NCBI GenBank assembly: GCA_018340375.1
Contig: JAFFJZ010000002.1
Span: forward strand, 24,880,001-24,944,000
Reading direction: 5' to 3'
Length of the DNA stretch: 64,000 nucleotides
Source of the DNA: Gonatopus flavifemur
Lineage: Eukaryota; Arthropoda; Insecta; Hymenoptera; Dryinidae
In this document: one piece after another, positions 53,736 to 64,000 of the stretch
How positions within the stretch are numbered: the stretch's first letter is position 1
Layout of the letters: each line of letters starts with the position of its first letter
Program-made: the position numbers and the translations under genes
Notes under the pieces: model-generated
Databases searched by the model: none
Seen by the model: the letters and a program-made list of their open reading frames with translations, nothing else
Told to the model about the DNA's origin: nothing

Positions 53736-56514
53736 TTGGACAGGAAAATCACATTTTGCTGTTCCTGTGTATCTTGTTTTCTTCATGCATAAAAAACTGA
53801 TGAACGTCATTGAAAACCTATAAAACCGACCTATGTATTTTTACGGGAATTTAACAACAGGGTAACTCCACCCTCCTCGAAAAATCTTACAGGAAAAAAT
53901 CAACTAATTTAAAGACACTGGTATCCCCTCAAAAACTCAAAGACGCTCATAACGCTTGAGATTACCGTAACAGAGATGGCGGTAGGGAAAGGTTCAACAT
54001 TTCAAACTATATATATATATTTTATATAGCCCTGTAAGTTCCTCGCTATGCTGACTACTGTCGGCAATGTTTTTCAAACTTACCACAATGTGGCGCTGTG
54101 TGTACATCAAGTATGTACATCGCTTTGGGTCGAGTTTTTTAAAAGTCCGAGAGGCAAGGTACCTAATGATACAGCAATCAGTGCTTGGTGTAGCAAGCAA
54201 GAAAACTGCAGCGGTACAAGTCTGCAGTTAAACCATTGGTTTTTTTGTATACATTCAGATTTTCAAGACCATCTTCAACGTAAGTACAATAACAACGATA
54301 ACCGAATATTATTCAATGAGCGAAAATCAAAATCCATCATTCCTCCTTAATGACATTGTGTTATAAACTAAATATGCATAGATAAATCCTCCCATGCAAC
54401 ATTGCTTTCTGGATTCTGAGCATATTATTTGATTCTTTTTTTGTTCTTCATCATTCATTCCATCTTCCTTTGATTAATTTTTTATCATCGTAGGATCATT
54501 TTGAAAATGTCAATATTGAATTATTCACAAATGAATAATAGTGCATCGTATTTATTGTTATTTAACAGAAAAAATGATGAATTTTCACTTAGAATCATTA
54601 AATCCCATATTCGCGGCTATTTTTGTCATTTTTCATGAGAATCAAAGCCGATCCGAAACGCGCGTCAAGTACAAAATCCCGTGAGCGTAAGAAAAATTTC
54701 TGAATTCAAAGAAGAATTGAAATTAACTGTGATCCCACCCATCGAGTATACAATATAAAATCCTGTTTTATCGCTCAAATGTATGATTTTACACTAATGT
54801 GTAACATTATGATATTTGAAAAATAGAACGAGAACTTTTTTGACCCACTGTACTTGTACACATTAATCGTGTTTGTGCGGGGCCGCAAGGGTGACATAAG
54901 GTATAATATTATCTCGCTCTATGCAGGAGGATGGAGAGGAAGCTATACTCTACGTTGAAGTTTCATACTCACACCCTGTGTGTATATGTATACATGTTAT
55001 ACGTGCAACACATGTTGTATTTTTTCAGCTACGCACCATAGATTATTACAGTGCCTCACTAACGCGTACAGTGAATGAAGCATTGATATATCCACCGATA
55101 CAGGATATATATAATTTTCCACGGATTCAATATTCCGATGAAGCAGGAACACAGACATGAAAGATTCGTTGCAATCATTCATTAATGTTTTAGCAGTCGT
55201 TGACAAACATTTGTGTTTGTGAAATACTCGATACAACTTATTGAATTCCATCGATAGAGATAAGGGACTTTCTGTTTCTTCGAAGAGCGACTCATACTTG
55301 CAAAATTCAGTAATTTATGCTTCAATTATGTTCTTTATTTGTTCGAAATTCTGCTCATATTTGATGCGAAAATTTTCCATTTATATTTCCTTATTGGTTA
55401 TCAAAATGCTTTTCTTGTTGATTTTAGATTGCTTATGTGAATCAATGTGACTCAAATTACCCATAAACAATGGATTTTTAAACAATGATATTCTGAAACC
55501 AAAATTCACATGAATGGATCATAACTTCTGTTTGTGCTAGCTACACTTTTCTGCAGTGTCATGAACCAACCCCTCATATAAATTATCACTCATTTCCATC
55601 ACTATCGGATTATATGCGAATTTCTGTTCTTCTTCCTTTTTATTCTCATTCAATCCTTGATAATTCATCTTGTTCTTTGAAAATATGTATATTATATGAT
55701 TCCATACAATCACAATCATATAAAATATTCAATAGTCGAGTTCATTATGTGCGCCCAAAGGTCCCCCAAAGCGCTCCAAGTATTTCGGATTCGCTGTTTT
55801 CATTGATGAAAACAAATCGATGGTTTTGCAGTGGGCAATTTTGGTGATTTCATAGAGAAAAATCCGCCTTTGACTTTATTCTCTCGTGAGATGAATTTTC
55901 AATAATGCATCAATTACAGTACAGAGTTCAAATTTCGAGGAAGATTTTTTTAGAACTTTAGAAACAAAATTTTCTGAACGAAATTTCAGGGAACAAAATT
56001 TGTTGGAAATTTGAAATTTGCGATTTTTTCAAAATTATGCTTTATTATGCTTACGAACTTCGGGCTAAATTCAATTACATAGTCCAGCACAATAGAAATA
56101 TTGAGCTGAAATCGCATTATCCGAATTTATGCTTCTATGCTCTTAGCATGAAGTTCCGATCTCTATCCATCAAGCTTCGTTAATGATGTTTAAAAAATTC
56201 ATACAACTTCAGTCTTATTCATTATTGTACAAAAATGATGATACTTGCGTAAGAGAATACCAGAAATTTCAAAGTTTCATCATGAATTAAAAAAGTCTAC
56301 AGTTAGGTGAAGAGTTTTCGAAAGATCAAACGTATCAATTTTCCGAGTAGACAGAATTCTGTTGAAAACTGATCAAGTTCTACGGTTTGAAAAGTGACAT
56401 ACGGTAACACTTCAATATTAATAGCTCAGTAGAAATGTCAAGAAGGAGCGATACTTTATACAAAAAATATCTGATTTTTGTAGATTTTTATCGATATTTT
56501 ATAGAAATTTATAA
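53736..56514. other. Gene-free stretch
   Basis: No frame exceeds about 110 codons and none has recognisable motifs. A frame at 54,048-54,350 is discussed under rejected items. An (AT)n run lies at 54,007-54,020. Confidence 0.55.
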
Positions 56515-57313
56515 AAATTAGGGTAATTTTGGCATCCCTATTAACAATAGATATTTTATACACAGTTATAGAAATTTGATATGAATTTTGAATAAAATCA
56601 CATTCAGGCACATTATAGCCCCAGTTCTAATCGCCATAGCTCAGGAGATACACATTGTAAAAGAGAACATGGAAACAAAACCGCATTGTTAGAGAGATTC
56701 TCAACTTTTGTTTAATCCTATTGGACTTGGTCTTGTTGGTCGTTCTTTCAATCAACCTGCTAATTATTCGATTAACCGATTAATTAAACCAACGGTCAAC
56801 CGGAATTCACCGATGAATCGAAAAAAAAAAAAACAATTAACCGAAATATACTGTCTCAACGGGGAAAACTCTTGCTCGAGATTTTTTTATTTGACAATAT
56901 CAAAGGCGTTTAATAAGACAAGACTCTCCGAAACTGTGAAATTTTCATCTGTCTGACGAGTATAGCTCTGGAACTGTAGCGTGACTCAATGTGATTTTAC
57001 ATAAAACTTTATAGAAATTTTATATAAAATCACATTAGGTTACATTGTAGTCCCAGCTCTACTGACGATGTGAGAACTTTATAAAATATCGATCGAAATT
57101 TCATACAAATTGGATAGAAAATATTCATACAATCTGCGTTCTGGATATATTTCAAGTCAAGTTTAAGATCAGATCTGGAGCTATAATGCGACTCCATTTG
57201 ATTTTATATAAAATGTGTATCAATGTTTTATATATTTGTATAAAATATCAATTGAAAGTTGATACAAATTTTATATAAAATCTCACTGAGTGACATTATT
57301 TTCCCGGCTCTAA
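56515..57313. repeat. Cluster of three GAGCTGGGACTATAATGT palindromic MITEs
   Basis: Copies near 56,515-56,632, 56,957-57,063 and 57,172-57,313. Each combines TATAGCCCCAGTTCTAA-like or AGAGCTGG-like ends with ATTTTATATAAAAT cores and TCACATTxAGTxACAT arms. Other copies are at 4,955 and 44,788. Confidence 0.6.
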
Positions 57314-57318
57314 TCTTG

Positions 57319-57845
57319 AGGGGTTACATGGGTTTCAGAGGCAAAAAACAACGCTCATCTTTGTCAAATTTGAAAGTTAAAATTCTGAGAAAATTCACAA
57401 GGACTTGGACGAAGGATTTCTTTTTCTTTCAATTACAACTATTTTTTTCTCTTGAAGATGTAGTGCAAATTTGAGCCCAATTTTCATTTTTTTGTAAAAA
57501 CGTCTGCCAAAAATCCAATTTTCATTTGTTCTTTTTTTCCTTCGTCCAAGTTCTAGTTTATGGTCTTAACTAAAACACGGATTTTGTTTTTTTTTCATTT
57601 TGGATGATCCTGTCATGAGTTTCGCTGTCAACGCGGACGCACCTCTTTTCCGAGGGGGTCATCGGGAAATGACGTCGCGATCGCGGAGTTTTAAATATTT
57701 TTCTACGAAAATTTCAGAAATTCTCTTTGTCAAATATATATCTTTGAGACAGTAAAAAGTTTGAATGAAGTATTTCATTCTTGATATGGAAAAAAATCGT
57801 TGAAAATAGGCCGTTTTTTCACCGAGGAAACCCATGTGAACCCCT
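57319..57845. repeat. Foldback GGGGTTACATGGGTTTC (TTAA-type)
   Basis: GGGGTTACATGGGTTTC pairs with GAAACCCATGTGAACCCC. TTAA follows on the right and TTGA precedes on the left, so a decayed TTAA duplication is likely. Core has CTTGGACGAAGGA / TCCTTCGTCCAAG. Confidence 0.6.
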
Positions 57846-58104
57846 TAACTTGACTTGAGATATCTTTCAAACATAGACGCTATCCATATTCCGTTTATGT
57901 AAAAGAATTTATTATTTGGTTCATCATTATTCAGATAACACATCAAAATTTATATCAAAAAAATATTCACTTTTGTTGAAGAAATATTTATTTGAACCTA
58001 TTCTAATAACAATTTTTTAGATTCAAAGAGATAATTTTTTAATGTGTAAGATTTTCAGGATAACCTTGAATTACGGGGTACTTGAGGCAAATAATTTGGA
58101 TTCA

Positions 58105-58330
58105 AAAAAATGTTGTTGAAGTTTGAATTGTTTATTGAAACGAATTTGTAACCGAATATCGAAATACTGAGGTGTTCCCAAATCATGCAGAGCATTCTTT
58201 GAACGAGTTTTCCGGTTCCAAGGAGTTTATTCGAGAAGATAAACACTGGTGGTTCTCCGATTTTTCCGATCCATGATTTTCAATTTTCGTTTCGTTTCTG
58301 TGAACGATTCAAACTTCACGAATATTTCAA
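58105..58330. repeat. GAAGTTTGAATCGTTTAT foldback, copy 2
   Basis: TTGAAGTTTGAATTGTTTAT with GAAACGAA at the left and TTCGTTTCTGTGAACG with ATTCAAACTTCACGAA at the right. Confidence 0.6.
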
Positions 58331-58690
58331 AAAACATATAATTGCTCTTGAAACATCTCTTAACGTTGGACACTCTGAATATTTAACTGCTCCTGCTGCA
58401 GAACTGGAATCCAAGGTTAAGCAGTAAGACATTACTACACTGCCCAGTGAACACTTATGAGAGGAAGAGCTCTTTAAGAGGTCTTTTGAAAGAGCTCTGT
58501 CAATGTTATCATATTGATATCTGAATGGTATCCCTTATTTTCCTCAGAAATCGACGCATCTGATAACATTCTGATATATTTATGTCAACCTTCTGAAAGG
58601 TCTATCTGACCTCTTACACATATTTAGGATATCTTTAAGAGCTCCGGATGATAACATATTGTTCACTAGGTGAATTCATATAGTCCTCTA

Positions 58691-59203
58691 CCCTGCTCTC
58701 TAAATCTGAAAGAGTGAAAAATCACGTGTTTCACTTCACTGAGTCTCAGAAGTGAGCCAGTTCGCTTCGAATGAAATTTTCACTCGTTCCGGGTGAACCC
58801 TCGCTCTTTTAGAGTGAAAAATTGACTCTAGAATTAGAGTGGCTGTGAGTTTCTCACCTCAAACCTCAGAATATTACTTTAAAAGAGTGAAAAGTTCACT
58901 CAAAATTTCGACAGGCTCACTTTTGGCTGGCTGAAGAGTGAAATCTCACTCTAAAAGTCTTAGAGAGTGCTGAAAATGCCAGGCAGATCCGGACAAAGAA
59001 TAATTTTCATGCTTTGAACGGTGTTTGTTTCAGAAAATCTCGTCAAAAATTGACAATATTTCTACTTGGTTTCGTCTGGAGTTAATGAACATGATAATGA
59101 ATATTCTGTGTATTCCATGTTGGTATTCCGAACGAACTGAGGTAGAAATATTGTGAGTTTTTGTCTGAAATTCTTGTTTGAATCTGCCTGGTATTTTCAA
59201 AAC
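58691..59203. repeat. CCAGGC-family foldback split by a CACTCTAAA MITE
   Basis: The left end CCCTG is separated from its continuation CTGAAAATGCCAGGCAGA by the MITE at 58,696-58,967; TG is duplicated at the junctions. The right end is TCTGCCTGGTATTTTCA. Intact left ends elsewhere read CCCTGCTGAAAATGCC, which gives the pre-insertion sequence. Confidence 0.7.
58696..58967. repeat. CACTCTAAA MITE, copy 2 (TG duplication)
   Basis: Similar along its length to 17,791-18,040 (TCAGAAGTGAGCCxGTxCGC, GACAGGCTCACTTTTGGCTG). Ends CTCTCTAA and TTAGAGAG. Confidence 0.8.
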
Positions 59204-59423
59204 GGTAAAGTTCCTGAATTTCAAACAGATCTCAGAAAACCCTTAAATTCTTATAGAAGTTTTTCATTCAATATAGAAGTATCTTGACAAATTTCTTTCG
59301 TTCAATTGCAAAATTCGAGAGATCAAAATAGCGACTCTGAAAGCCAGTGGTTCTTTCACCTTTTTTAAATAAAATATTCATCCTATGTATAATATGTACA
59401 TATTTCAAAATATATTTAATGTA

Positions 59424-60419
59424 CAGGGTGTTTCAAAATTCATCATTCAAATTTTTGTGGTGTGTTTTGCAGTGAAAATGCAATAATTTACCATTTGGAA
59501 ACAATTTTTTGGAGGCTTAGTTTTTGAGCTATGAGCATTTTTGGATTTTTTTTTCAAATCCAAATAACTCGAGAGCATTGTGTTCCACATTCTTGACCCC
59601 AACATCATTCTCTAAGTTGGAAATCTCTGGGAAAAAAATCTATCCTATCATTCTTTGTTTTGCAGCTATAGTAATTCAAAGTTGCTGAATTCTGATTGGC
59701 TAGAAGCCAGGAAAATTTCAAATCGCTGTAGCTCGAAAACAAAGAATCACAGGATAATTGAATTTATTTGCCAGGGATCCGGTGTTTTGAAAACAATAAC
59801 TGTTATTTTTCAATAGAAAGTATCTCTAGTTTCTAAAGATTTTTATATGATTTGACTGAATATTTCATATATTTTTTCATCAAATCGAATGATCAGTGTT
59901 CTCGAGGTCCTATTTCTACTGAAATATATCCAAAAAAACATTCCTGGGAAACAAAAAATATGATGGAACTCGATTGAAAGGCTGAAAAACCGCATAAAAA
60001 CGGATCGAAACCGAAACTATAAAAAGTTTGACTGAAAGTGGCTGCATCTTACTTGAAAACTTGACTGAAATTCAGTCTTTTCCATTGTGTCGGCATTTGT
60101 TTTGGATGCTTACTTTCAGCTGAAATAAAGCTAGTTTTGGCTGCATCTTAAAATAAGCTGATATTAAGGTTGGAAGTAAGTTTTACTTTTTACTGTGGAT
60201 GAGAACAGTCCGGTGTTTTCAAACTTATAGAATGGTGTTAGGTTCAAGAATGTAGAACACAATGCTGTTGAATTATTTGGATTTGAAAGAAAATCTAAAA
60301 ATGGTCATAGCTCGAAAACTAAGCCTCCAAAAAATTTTCTCCAAACGGTAAATTATTGTATTCTGGCTGCAGAATACACCACAGAAATTCGAATGATGAA
60401 TTTTGCAAACAAAACCCTG
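59424..60419. mobile_element. Tc1-like hairpin CAGGGTGTTTCAAAATTC, TA duplication
   Basis: CAGGGTGTTTCAAAATTCAT at the left; right end ...CAAAACCCTG; TA on both sides (59,422-59,423; 60,420-60,421). Arms contain TTTTTTGGAGGCTTAGTTTT and its complement. The core AAGTTGCTGAATTCTGATTG is shared with the differently ended element at 12,184-13,123. A second inverted pair (CCGGTGTTTTGAAAAC at about 59,770 and CCGGTGTTTTCAAA at about 60,211) suggests a nested insert. Confidence 0.75.
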
Positions 60420-61983
60420 TATAAATTCATAGTCCATTCCATTTCAAACCTTTATAATTTCCAAACCCAATTATTGTACGTTCAACGTAAAATAGTATTC
60501 GGTTTGTCTTGGTTATCATAAAAGTATATCATTTGGCTTACAATTCGAGTTCAAAATATATTCAAGATTCAATCAAAAGCAGGAAAACTTGGACGCATTT
60601 AAAATACACCTGCGCTTTGTAGGATCGTAACCACAGGTTACTAACTTCATAAAACTGTTCTACAAATAACAAAAAGCTTATGTGCATTCACCGCAACCGC
60701 ACCAGTATCTTATTATTCGTGCATGATATTATGTCGTTGATGGATTCAGCTTTGAATTTTTGTTCTAAAAAGCAATTTCAATTGTGTTTAATTCCTGTGA
60801 AAGATCCATTTTTTTCTATTCATAAGCTTTTCGATAAAACAATGTAAACGAATAATAAAATACTGATGCAATTTTCTCTCTTTTTTCTCAGTTCTTCAAC
60901 AGTATTCGTATGACAAAGACTTTGATAGAAAAATAAAACTTGGAGAACAGTAATTATTTGTTTTTTCTTTTTTATAGAAAATATATCGAACTTTTATTAC
61001 GATTTGTATAAAAATCTACAAAAGTTAGACATATTCTCAAAGTTTTCGCAGTCCCATTCCGAAGAATTGAACAAATGTCATCCTCATTTTAGGAATGAAC
61101 GATAATATAATAATATTCTTCGAGTATGCAGTATGATGAGTTTTATTTTGATTAAAAAGCACGAAATTTGCAGAGAAATAGGAACGATACATTGAGAATT
61201 CTTAGAAAGTTTGGTATATTTGAGAAATATTAAGAAATTATATATTGGTTTGATTTTTATGGAGTTTTGTCCACTTTGGCATGAACTGGCCATTTGGTTT
61301 TGTTGAGAAAGTTTTTTGTCGTCCATATGAAGCCCATAACCACCAAGATTGATTTGAAAAACAGATGTTGGGCACGGATATTGTATTTTTAATCCAGACG
61401 TTTATCAATCTCCTTAGACTGTACATATACTTCGACTCCAACCTATTTTTATATTCCCGTGGAACAACTACATTCAGTGAGCGGCAATGGATTTCTCTAT
61501 TTGTGTCCACTGTATACATTGATATTTTCTGTATCTTACAAAACAACTCTCATAGAGGTATTACCATAGAGAGCAGGTAAAAATCAGGATGAAATCACGA
61601 CAGAAGAGACAGTAGTACAATAATGTCATTGTCTTTTTCCTCCGTATGAAAACAATCACATGATTGTATACTTATATCTTTTATTCCCTCTTTTGTTCCT
61701 CTCCATAACTTTGACGTTGTTCCTATTTACGCAAAATCTCATCATGGTTCGCGTTTTTTATAACTTGAACAAATTTCTTTTTGCTCACTCGCTTTGTTTC
61801 TTTGATTGTATTATTATTTAATTTATACTATCTATTCAATATTTTTCACACATATTTTTCAATGAAAGTTTTTAATTCGGGGTGCGTCGTGATTGAATTT
61901 AAGATGCAGCCAAAAGAAGCTTATTTTGAGTGTAAAGTGAGCACAAAAAACATCGCAGACACAATGGAAAAGGCTGAATCTCA
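60420..61983. other. No recognised gene
   Basis: AT-rich; overlapping frames of 60-100 codons on both strands around 61,084-61,580 have no recognisable motif. No repeat ends identified. Confidence 0.55.
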
Positions 61984-62022
61984 ATGTTGTAGAAGTTTGA
62001 ATCGTTCATTGAACCGAATTAA

Positions 62023-62888
62023 GGGGTAATATCACTTTGTGGACAGAAAAATTGACGTTATTTTCAAAGTGTTGCCATGAGGTCAAAAAAGATTATAAAT
62101 GTATGGGGTCTTTTGCATATGAAAATACTAGTCTTTGGGTACAGAAAACACTTCCTATTCAATTTTTTGAATCCAGAATGACGGGATGGTAGTACGGTCA
62201 AAAAAACATTTTTTTCTGCTCATGGTTAAAACGGGCGTAACGCTACAGGTCACAATTTTCAATTTAGAACAAAAAATAAAAAATCTCCTTCGAATATAAC
62301 TTAAAATCTAACTATCTATGTAGGATTTTTTCGATATCACCTTTTTCACCGATTTTATAGCCAATTTTTAGACGATCTTTTCGAAAAAATCGAAAAAAAA
62401 TTTCAAAATGACGCCATTTTCTTTAAAATTTGTTTTTCGAAAAAATTCTACGCAGATAGCTAGATTTTGAGCTATATTTTAAGGAACTTTTTCATTTTTT
62501 CTTCTAGTTCGAAAATTGTGATCTGTAGCGATACGCTCGTTTTGACCATGAGAAAAAAAAAAGTTTTTTCTTTACCGTACTACCATGTCACCATTTTGGA
62601 TTAAAAAAAGTGAATGAAAAGTATTTTTTTGTACTCAAAGATTAGTACTTTCATGTGCAAGAGACCCCATACATTTATCATTCTTTTTGACTTCATGGCA
62701 ACATTTTGAAAATAACGCCAACCCTATTCCAAATGTCCGACAGATAATTTTCTGTCAGGATTTGGTTGGTTTTTGTCCCAGGCATCATGATTTCTGACGG
62801 AACCAGACAGAATTGTGACCGGAATCTGTCAGGATCTGTCGGACATTTTTAATAGGGAATTTTTCCGCCCACAAAGTGATATTACCCC
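62023..62888. repeat. Foldback GGGGTAATATCACTTTGTGG, TTAA-type
   Basis: GGGGTAATATCACTTTGTGG pairs with CCACAAAGTGATATTACCCC (one mismatch). The flanks are TTAA on the left and TTAG on the right. The arms are long: CATGAGGTCAAAAAAGAT / TTTTTGACTTCATGG and others. The right arm is interrupted at 62,722. Confidence 0.8.
62722..62857. repeat. CCC...GGG foldback, 136 bp, AA duplication, nested
   Basis: CCCTATTCCAAATGTCCGAC at the left and GTCGGACATTTTTAATAGGG at the right. The other arm of the host hairpin shows the uninterrupted site (AACGTCAATTTTTCTG in this orientation), with AA once; here AA stands on both sides. Confidence 0.85.
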
Positions 62889-63476
62889 TTAGTAATCGAA
62901 TAACAAAATAATCAGACCTAATCAGACACAGTTAAAAACTCATATAATCTTGCAGCACATTCTTTAAATGATGTTTTGAATTTCAAGGAGTTAATTCGAG
63001 AAGATAAATCATGATGATTCATCGGATTTTGCGAGTTTGAATTCTCGTTTCGTTTTTATAAACAATTCAAACTTCTTCAACATGAATTTCAGTTTTTTTT
63101 TTTAAATTTTATCTAAATCGAATGAAAATTAAATTTAAAGGGACATCAGTGACATTTACCGACTGAGGAAATACATAAACCAAGTTCATGGAGAGATTTC
63201 AAATATTCAGGATTTGATCTTTGATAATTTATCTGTTGCGGTACAGAATCCGAAACTCAAATTTTGGAGAAAAGATATTTTTCACATTTGAAATTTCAAA
63301 CATTATTATTATTTCGAAAATTTGACAAATGTGTTGACGCTCTAAGAATAAAATGAAAGTTGATACATTGAGAAAAGAAAAGGGTATAAATTACAATCTT
63401 CATTAACAGATTGAAGATACATCGCGGATGATCCCGAGTAGAAATTACCCTTTCTCCAAATTGAAGCATTAACGGC

Positions 63477-63911
63477 ATTCACTACCTTCCCACAAACTTA
63501 CTAGATTCCGAAATCGCCCCCCCCCCACCCCCAGTTTTCTCAGAGACGAACAAATAAAATGAAAAATAAAGAGTAGCTGCACTTTCTTTGATATGCTCAG
63601 TAGATGCACCTGCTCATTAAAATTGATTCTATTCATTGATTACTGAGAAAACTGGGGGGAGAGATCTAGTAACTTGGCTTGTGGTGAATCGCCTTAAGAG
63701 CATTCACTAGAGGCCAAGTTACTAGTTCTCTCCCCCCAGTTTTCTCAACGATTAATGAATATAATCGATTTTAATGAGCAGGTGCATCTTCTTAGCGTAT
63801 CAAAGAAAGTGCAGCTACTCTTTATTTTTCATTTTATTTGTTTGTTTCTGAGAAAACTGGGGGGGGGGGCGATTTTGGAATCTAGTAACTTTTTGGGAAG
63901 GTAGTGAATGT
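63477..63911. repeat. Hairpin of hairpins with poly(C)/poly(G) tracts
   Basis: CATTCACTACCTTCCC pairs with GGGAAGGTAGTGAATG at the outer ends. Each arm is itself palindromic: CCCCCAGTTTTCTCA...TGAGAAAACTGGGG. The stretch AGAGTAGCTGCACTTTCTTT also has a reverse copy. Runs of nine or more C (63,518) and G (63,862) lie at mirrored places. Confidence 0.8.
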
Positions 63912-64000
63912 CCTTAAAGGCGCTGATTCGGCTCAGATCGCGCCAATTTGACCCAGAGCAAAGCCTGAGATGCCAAAGAGTCACATTTTCTAGCTGACAT

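Larger units (their letters stand above)
61984..63084. repeat. GAAGTTTGAATCGTTCATT foldback, copy 3, split by a TTAA element
   Basis: TTGTAGAAGTTTGAATCGTT at the left and AACAATTCAAACTTCTTCAA at the right are the ends; the 62,023-62,888 element is inserted in the left half. Confidence 0.65.

Noticed and set aside
54048..54350. Open frame of 100 codons with a GC-richer stretch (SPRGKVPNDTAISAWC)
   Set aside because: No family recognised, no splice context or neighbour, and an overlapping minus-strand frame is of similar length.
61781..62029. Hydrophobic N-terminal frame resembling a signal peptide
   Set aside because: It runs into the repeat at 61,984 and the AT-rich codons alone explain the Leu/Phe/Ile content.

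Overview
The window is AT-rich eukaryotic nuclear DNA. Genes with short exons and GT-AG introns lie among DD34D mariner transposons, tRNA-derived SINE-like pieces and many hairpin-forming foldback elements. Every recognisable gene has an animal orthologue. The mariner content, the small introns and the presence of CRLF3 fit an insect, possibly hymenopteran, but the order is inferred and not shown.

Layout. 1-9.6 kb holds no recognisable gene and is packed with foldback elements, including a nearly symmetrical 0.9-kb hairpin and a block of 69-bp tandem repeats. 9,685-20,317 (+) is a selenium-binding protein 1 / methanethiol oxidase gene. Seven exons give about 471 residues; only the few residues before the first visible exon are unplaced. 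Its introns are swollen by nested foldbacks. 22.7-24.1 kb is a pair of broken mariner pieces in inverted orientation. 24,362-28,386 (-) is a complete six-exon PPM1H-type PP2C phosphatase. 29,064-30,917 (+) is a complete three-exon BUD31, starting about 0.7 kb from the divergent PPM1H start. 31,086-33,093 (-) is a five-exon CRLF3, convergent with BUD31. 33,396-35,376 (-) is a two-exon protein of unknown function with four Gln-Thr motifs that resemble dynein light chain (LC8) binding sites. 39,521-40,552 (+) is an intronless MATH-BTB (TDPOZ/SPOP-like) gene. From about 41 kb to the end I find no host gene: this part holds two mariner copies, nested foldbacks, a 65-bp minisatellite and SINE-like pieces.

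The host genes are ordinary cellular genes (sulfur metabolism, signalling phosphatase, splicing, cytokine-type receptor, ubiquitin-ligase adaptor) with no sign of acting as a cluster.

The most unusual content is mobile. Many unrelated hairpin elements begin CCC and end GGG, often with an ACAGCAC-like subterminal motif, and are flanked by 2-bp duplications made almost only of A and T (TA, AA, TT, AT). In four cases the pre-insertion sequence can be read from a paralogous repeat arm, a sister repeat copy or an interrupted transposase reading frame, and each supports a 2-bp duplication. Two of these insertions hit the same short target, one base apart, in two different copies of the same host repeat. 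No transposase for this group is seen here.
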